DNA of 64,000 bases, from positions 125,001 through 189,000 of the forward strand of contig NC_007512.1 in the NCBI RefSeq assembly GCF_000012485.1, in the 5' to 3' direction. Below are positions 61,385-64,000 of this stretch, piece by piece. The notes under the pieces are model-generated. The model was given only the letters and a program-made list of their open reading frames with translations, ran no database searches and had not been told where the DNA came from. The stretch comes from Pelodictyon luteolum DSM 273. Lineage in GTDB: Bacteria > Bacteroidota > Chlorobiia > Chlorobiales > Chlorobiaceae. Within the stretch, counting starts at the first letter, position 1; each line of letters opens with the position of its first letter. Both the position numbers and the translations under genes were made by a program.

Positions 61385-62566
61385 ATGGCAAAAGAGTCCT
61401 ACAAGAGGGATAAACCCCATGTCAATATCGGTACCATTGGCCACGTTGATCATGGAAAGACCACGCTGACCGCAGCAATCACCTCGGTTCTTTCGAAGAA
61501 AGGTTTTGCAGAGTCCCGTGCATTCGGCGACATCGACAAAGCTCCTGAAGAGCGCGAGCGCGGTATCACCATTTCCACCGCCCACGTCGAGTACCAGACC
61601 GAAAAGCGCCACTATGCGCACATCGACTGTCCCGGCCACGCTGACTATATCAAGAACATGATCACCGGTGCTGCCCAGATGGACGGCGCGATCCTCGTGG
61701 TTGCCGGTACTGACGGCCCGATGCCCCAGACCCGCGAGCACATCCTTCTTGCCCGTCAGGTGAACGTGCCTGCGCTTGTCGTGTTCCTCAACAAGGTCGA
61801 CATCGCTGACCCCGAACTCCTCGAGCTCGTCGAGATGGAGCTTCGTGAGCTCCTCACCGAGTACGGCTTCCCCGGAGATGACATCCCGATCATCAAGGGT
61901 TCCGCCCTCAAGGCACTCGAAGGCGATCCGGAAGGCGAGAAAGCTATCCTTGAGCTTATGGACGCAGTCGATAACTACATCCCCGAGCCTGTCCGCGACG
62001 TAGACAAACCGTTCCTGATGCCTGTCGAAGATGTGTTCTCTATTTCCGGCCGTGGTACCGTCGGTACCGGCAGGATCGAGCGTGGCCGCATCAAAATCAA
62101 CGAAGAGGTAGAGATCGTCGGTATCAAGGACACCCGCAAGTCGGTCGTTACCGGCATCGAGATGTTCCAGAAGCTTCTTGACGAAGGTCAGGCTGGTGAC
62201 AATGCCGGTCTTCTGCTCCGCGGTGTGGACAAAACCGAACTCGAGCGCGGTATGGTTATTGCCAAGCCCGGCACCATCAAGCCGCACACCAAGTTCAAGG
62301 CTGAGGTCTACATCCTGAAAAAAGAGGAAGGCGGCCGTCACACCCCGTTCTTCACCAACTACCGCCCGCAGTTCTACTTCCGTACCACAGATGTTACCGG
62401 TGCGGTGACTCTTCCTGAGGGTGTTGAGATGGTTATGCCCGGCGACAACCTTTCTGTTGATGTCGAGCTCATCGCTCCTATCGCCATGGACGAAGGCCTC
62501 CGCTTCGCTATCCGCGAAGGCGGCCGTACGGTCGGCGCAGGTTCGGTAACCAAGATCAGCGAATAA
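61385..62566 (+). CDS. tuf: Elongation factor Tu
   Basis: A 393-residue EF-Tu. G1 is Gly-His-Val-Asp-His-Gly-Lys-Thr-Thr, G3 Asp-Cys-Pro-Gly-His-Ala-Asp-Tyr and G4 Asn-Lys-Val-Asp. It delivers aminoacyl-tRNA to the ribosome. One copy is seen in the window, followed by a strong terminator that separates it from the S10 operon. Confidence 0.97.
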
Positions 62567-62586
62567 GGCAGTTTGTATGGCGTCCC

Positions 62587-62617
62587 GGGGCGGGATGAAA
62601 AACCCCCGCCCCTTTTT
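62587..62617 (+). terminator. Terminator (or attenuator) between tuf and rpsJ
   Basis: GGGGCGGG (62587-62594) pairs with CCCGCCCC (62605-62612), followed by five T. It lies only 28 bp before rpsJ, so S10-operon transcription would have to begin or read through within that short distance. Confidence 0.8.
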
Positions 62618-62644
62618 ATTGATAACACGAAACAGGGTTGACAA

Positions 62645-62956
62645 GTGGCTGTACAGCAAAAGATAAGGATCAAGCTCAAGTCCTACGACCATAGCCTGGT
62701 TGACAAATGGGCTTTAAGGATTATTGATGTGGTCAAACAGACTGATGCCATCATCTTTGGTCCCATACCGCTGCCGACGAAATCGCATGTGTATACCGTA
62801 AACCGGTCTCCCCATGTCGACAAAAAGTCCAGGGAGCAGTTCTCGTTCGCATCCCACAAGAGGCTGATCGAGATCATCAACCCGACTTCCAGAACCATTG
62901 ATATGCTTATGAAGCTTGAGCTTCCGAGCGGTGTAGATGTAGAAATCAAGTCTTAA
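62645..62956 (+). CDS. rpsJ: 30S ribosomal protein S10
   Basis: A 103-residue S10 with [18 protein letters not shown] and the C-terminal [10 protein letters not shown]. It also takes part in transcription antitermination with NusB. Start is GTG. First gene of the S10 operon. Confidence 0.96.
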   Translation: MAVQQKIRIKLKSYDHSLVDKWALRIIDVVKQTDAIIFGPIPLPTKSHVYTVNRSPHVDKKSREQFSFASHKRLIEIINPTSRTIDMLMKLELPSGVDVEIKS

Positions 62957-62977
62957 AGAATTAGAAAAGCTATTGAT

Positions 62978-63607
62978 ATGGGTGCGATTCTTGGAAAGAA
63001 AATCGGCATGACCCGTTTATATAATGATAAACGCGAAGCTGTGCCCTGCACAATCATCCAGGCAGGACCGTGCTTCGTGACGCAGGTCAAGAACGCGGAG
63101 AAGGATGGCTACGATGCGGTTCAGATTGGTATCGGAGAGAGGAAAGAGCATAAAGTGACCAAGCCGATGCTCGGCCATTACAAGAAGGCGGGGGTTACCC
63201 CCGGCTACATGATGGCAGAGTTTGATGCATCCATGTTCGATGTCGAGCTCGCTGCAGGAAGCCCCGTCAGTGTCGAGTCCTTCAAGGAAGGCGAGATCGT
63301 CAACGTTCTCGGCGTTTCGAAGGGCAAGGGATTCGCCGGTGTCGTGAAGCGCCACAACTTTGGCGGCGGCTCACGGACCCACGGCCAGTCCGATAGGCTC
63401 CGCGCACCGGGTTCGGTCGGCGGATCAAGCGATCCATCCCGCACCTTCAAGGGTACCAGGATGGGCGGCCGCATGGGCAGCGACAACGTCACCGTCAGGA
63501 ACCTCCAGGTCGTGAAGATCATGGCTGAGTCGAACCTGATCATGGTGAAGGGTTCTGTCCCCGGACCGAAAAACTCCTATGTCAAGATTGTATCTATAAA
63601 AAAGTAA
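62978..63607 (+). CDS. rplC: 50S ribosomal protein L3
   Basis: A 209-residue L3 starting [12 protein letters not shown]. It has the loop near the peptidyl-transferase centre [10 protein letters not shown]. It is an early 50S assembly protein and follows rpsJ by 21 bp. Confidence 0.96.
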
Positions 63608-63626
63608 ATGCTGAGAGCGCGAAGCT

Positions 63627-64000
63627 ATGGAACTTAAAGTCTTAAATACTGCCGGTGCTGAAACCGGGGAAGTGGTTACGCTCCGTGACGATATATTCGG
63701 CGCTGAAGTATCCGAGCATGCGATCTGGCTCGACGTCAAGTCGATCCTCGCGAACAAAAGGCAGGGTACGCATAAGTCGAAGACCCGCGCAGAAGTACGG
63801 GGCGGCGGACGCAAGCCCTATCGCCAGAAGGGAACCGGCAACGCCCGTCAGGGATCGACCCGTTCTCCCCTGATGATCGGCGGCGGTACTATTTTCGGCC
63901 CTACCCCTCATGGCTATGACCAGAAGGTCAACCGCAAGGTCAAGCAGCTTGCACGCCGTTCAGCCTTCAGCGCCAAGGCGCAGGAAGGCAGGATCCTCAT
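63627..64000 (+). CDS. rplD: 50S ribosomal protein L4, 3' end outside window
   Basis: About 124 codons are visible, starting Met-Glu-Leu-Lys-Val-Leu-Asn. The extended loop [14 protein letters not shown] and the Gly-Gly-Gly-Thr-Ile-Phe-Gly-Pro segment are diagnostic for L4. The gene runs off the right edge. Confidence 0.93.
   Translation, partial: MELKVLNTAGAETGEVVTLRDDIFGAEVSEHAIWLDVKSILANKRQGTHKSKTRAEVRGGGRKPYRQKGTGNARQGSTRSPLMIGGGTIFGPTPHGYDQKVNRKVKQLARRSAFSAKAQEGRIL

Noticed and set aside
61211..62692. A 493-codon open frame on the minus strand
   Set aside because: It is the antisense of tuf, produced by its strong codon bias; the protein shows no family features.

Overview
The window is about 64 kb of gene-dense chromosome, roughly 57-60 % G+C by eye, from a green sulfur bacterium (Chlorobiaceae; Chlorobium, Pelodictyon or Chlorobaculum type). 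The main markers are BchZ of chlorophyllide reductase and a cytochrome almost identical in layout to the Chlorobium cytochrome c-555. There is no rRNA operon, insertion sequence, prophage or CRISPR array. One tRNA (Asn) is present. The identification as Chlorobiaceae is inference from protein families, not from a database search.

Layout. 0-6.3 kb (+): a baeRF-type protein, a thioesterase, a TPR protein, a heptosyltransferase and exonuclease III, then the rpsF-ssb-rpsR-rplI operon and a small unknown. 6.3-23.6 kb (-): thrS-infC-rpmI-rplT-pheS; nagZ-bchZ; an HNH nuclease; gcvPB; the fatty-acid/phospholipid cluster yceD-rpmF-plsX-fabH-fabD-fabG-acpP-fabF-rnc; tRNA-Asn. 23.8-28.8 kb (+): a META-domain lipoprotein, then leuA behind what looks like a leucine attenuator, translationally chained to a three-gene zinc-type ABC transporter. 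28.8-34.8 kb: UspA, a MobB-MobA fusion and a YqaE peptide (-); a RsbRD-like protein, a GDPD enzyme, a MoaC-MoaB fusion and MoeA (+), i.e. a molybdenum-cofactor neighbourhood. 34.8-42.3 kb (-): proC, SemiSWEET, cytochrome c-555 and a lipoprotein relative of it, a B12/radical-SAM enzyme, a class V aminotransferase, carA, yajC and tsaD. 42.3-48.8 kb: two small unknowns, a half-length ClpB, a SYLF protein, gatB, xseB (-), and the chained set obg-GNAT-HPr. 48.8-58.0 kb (+): a surface-glycan cluster (three glycosyltransferases, a methyltransferase-like protein with a 24-nt tandem repeat, a flippase, a YfhO-type membrane protein and a further glycosyltransferase-like protein). 58.2-64.0 kb (+): the str operon rpsL-rpsG-fusA-tuf followed by the start of the S10 operon (rpsJ, rplC, partial rplD).

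Most of the window is conserved housekeeping. The points most worth a second look are the leucine-rich leader peptide plus terminator upstream of leuA and the coupling of leuA to a zinc importer; the 24-nt coding repeat that spills over the junction of two glycan genes; a ClpB that stops after its first ATPase domain; and a recurring promoter pattern (TTG... 16-17 nt ...TAyATT, often followed by GG). Predicted promoters, terminators and hairpins were read by eye and not folded computationally.
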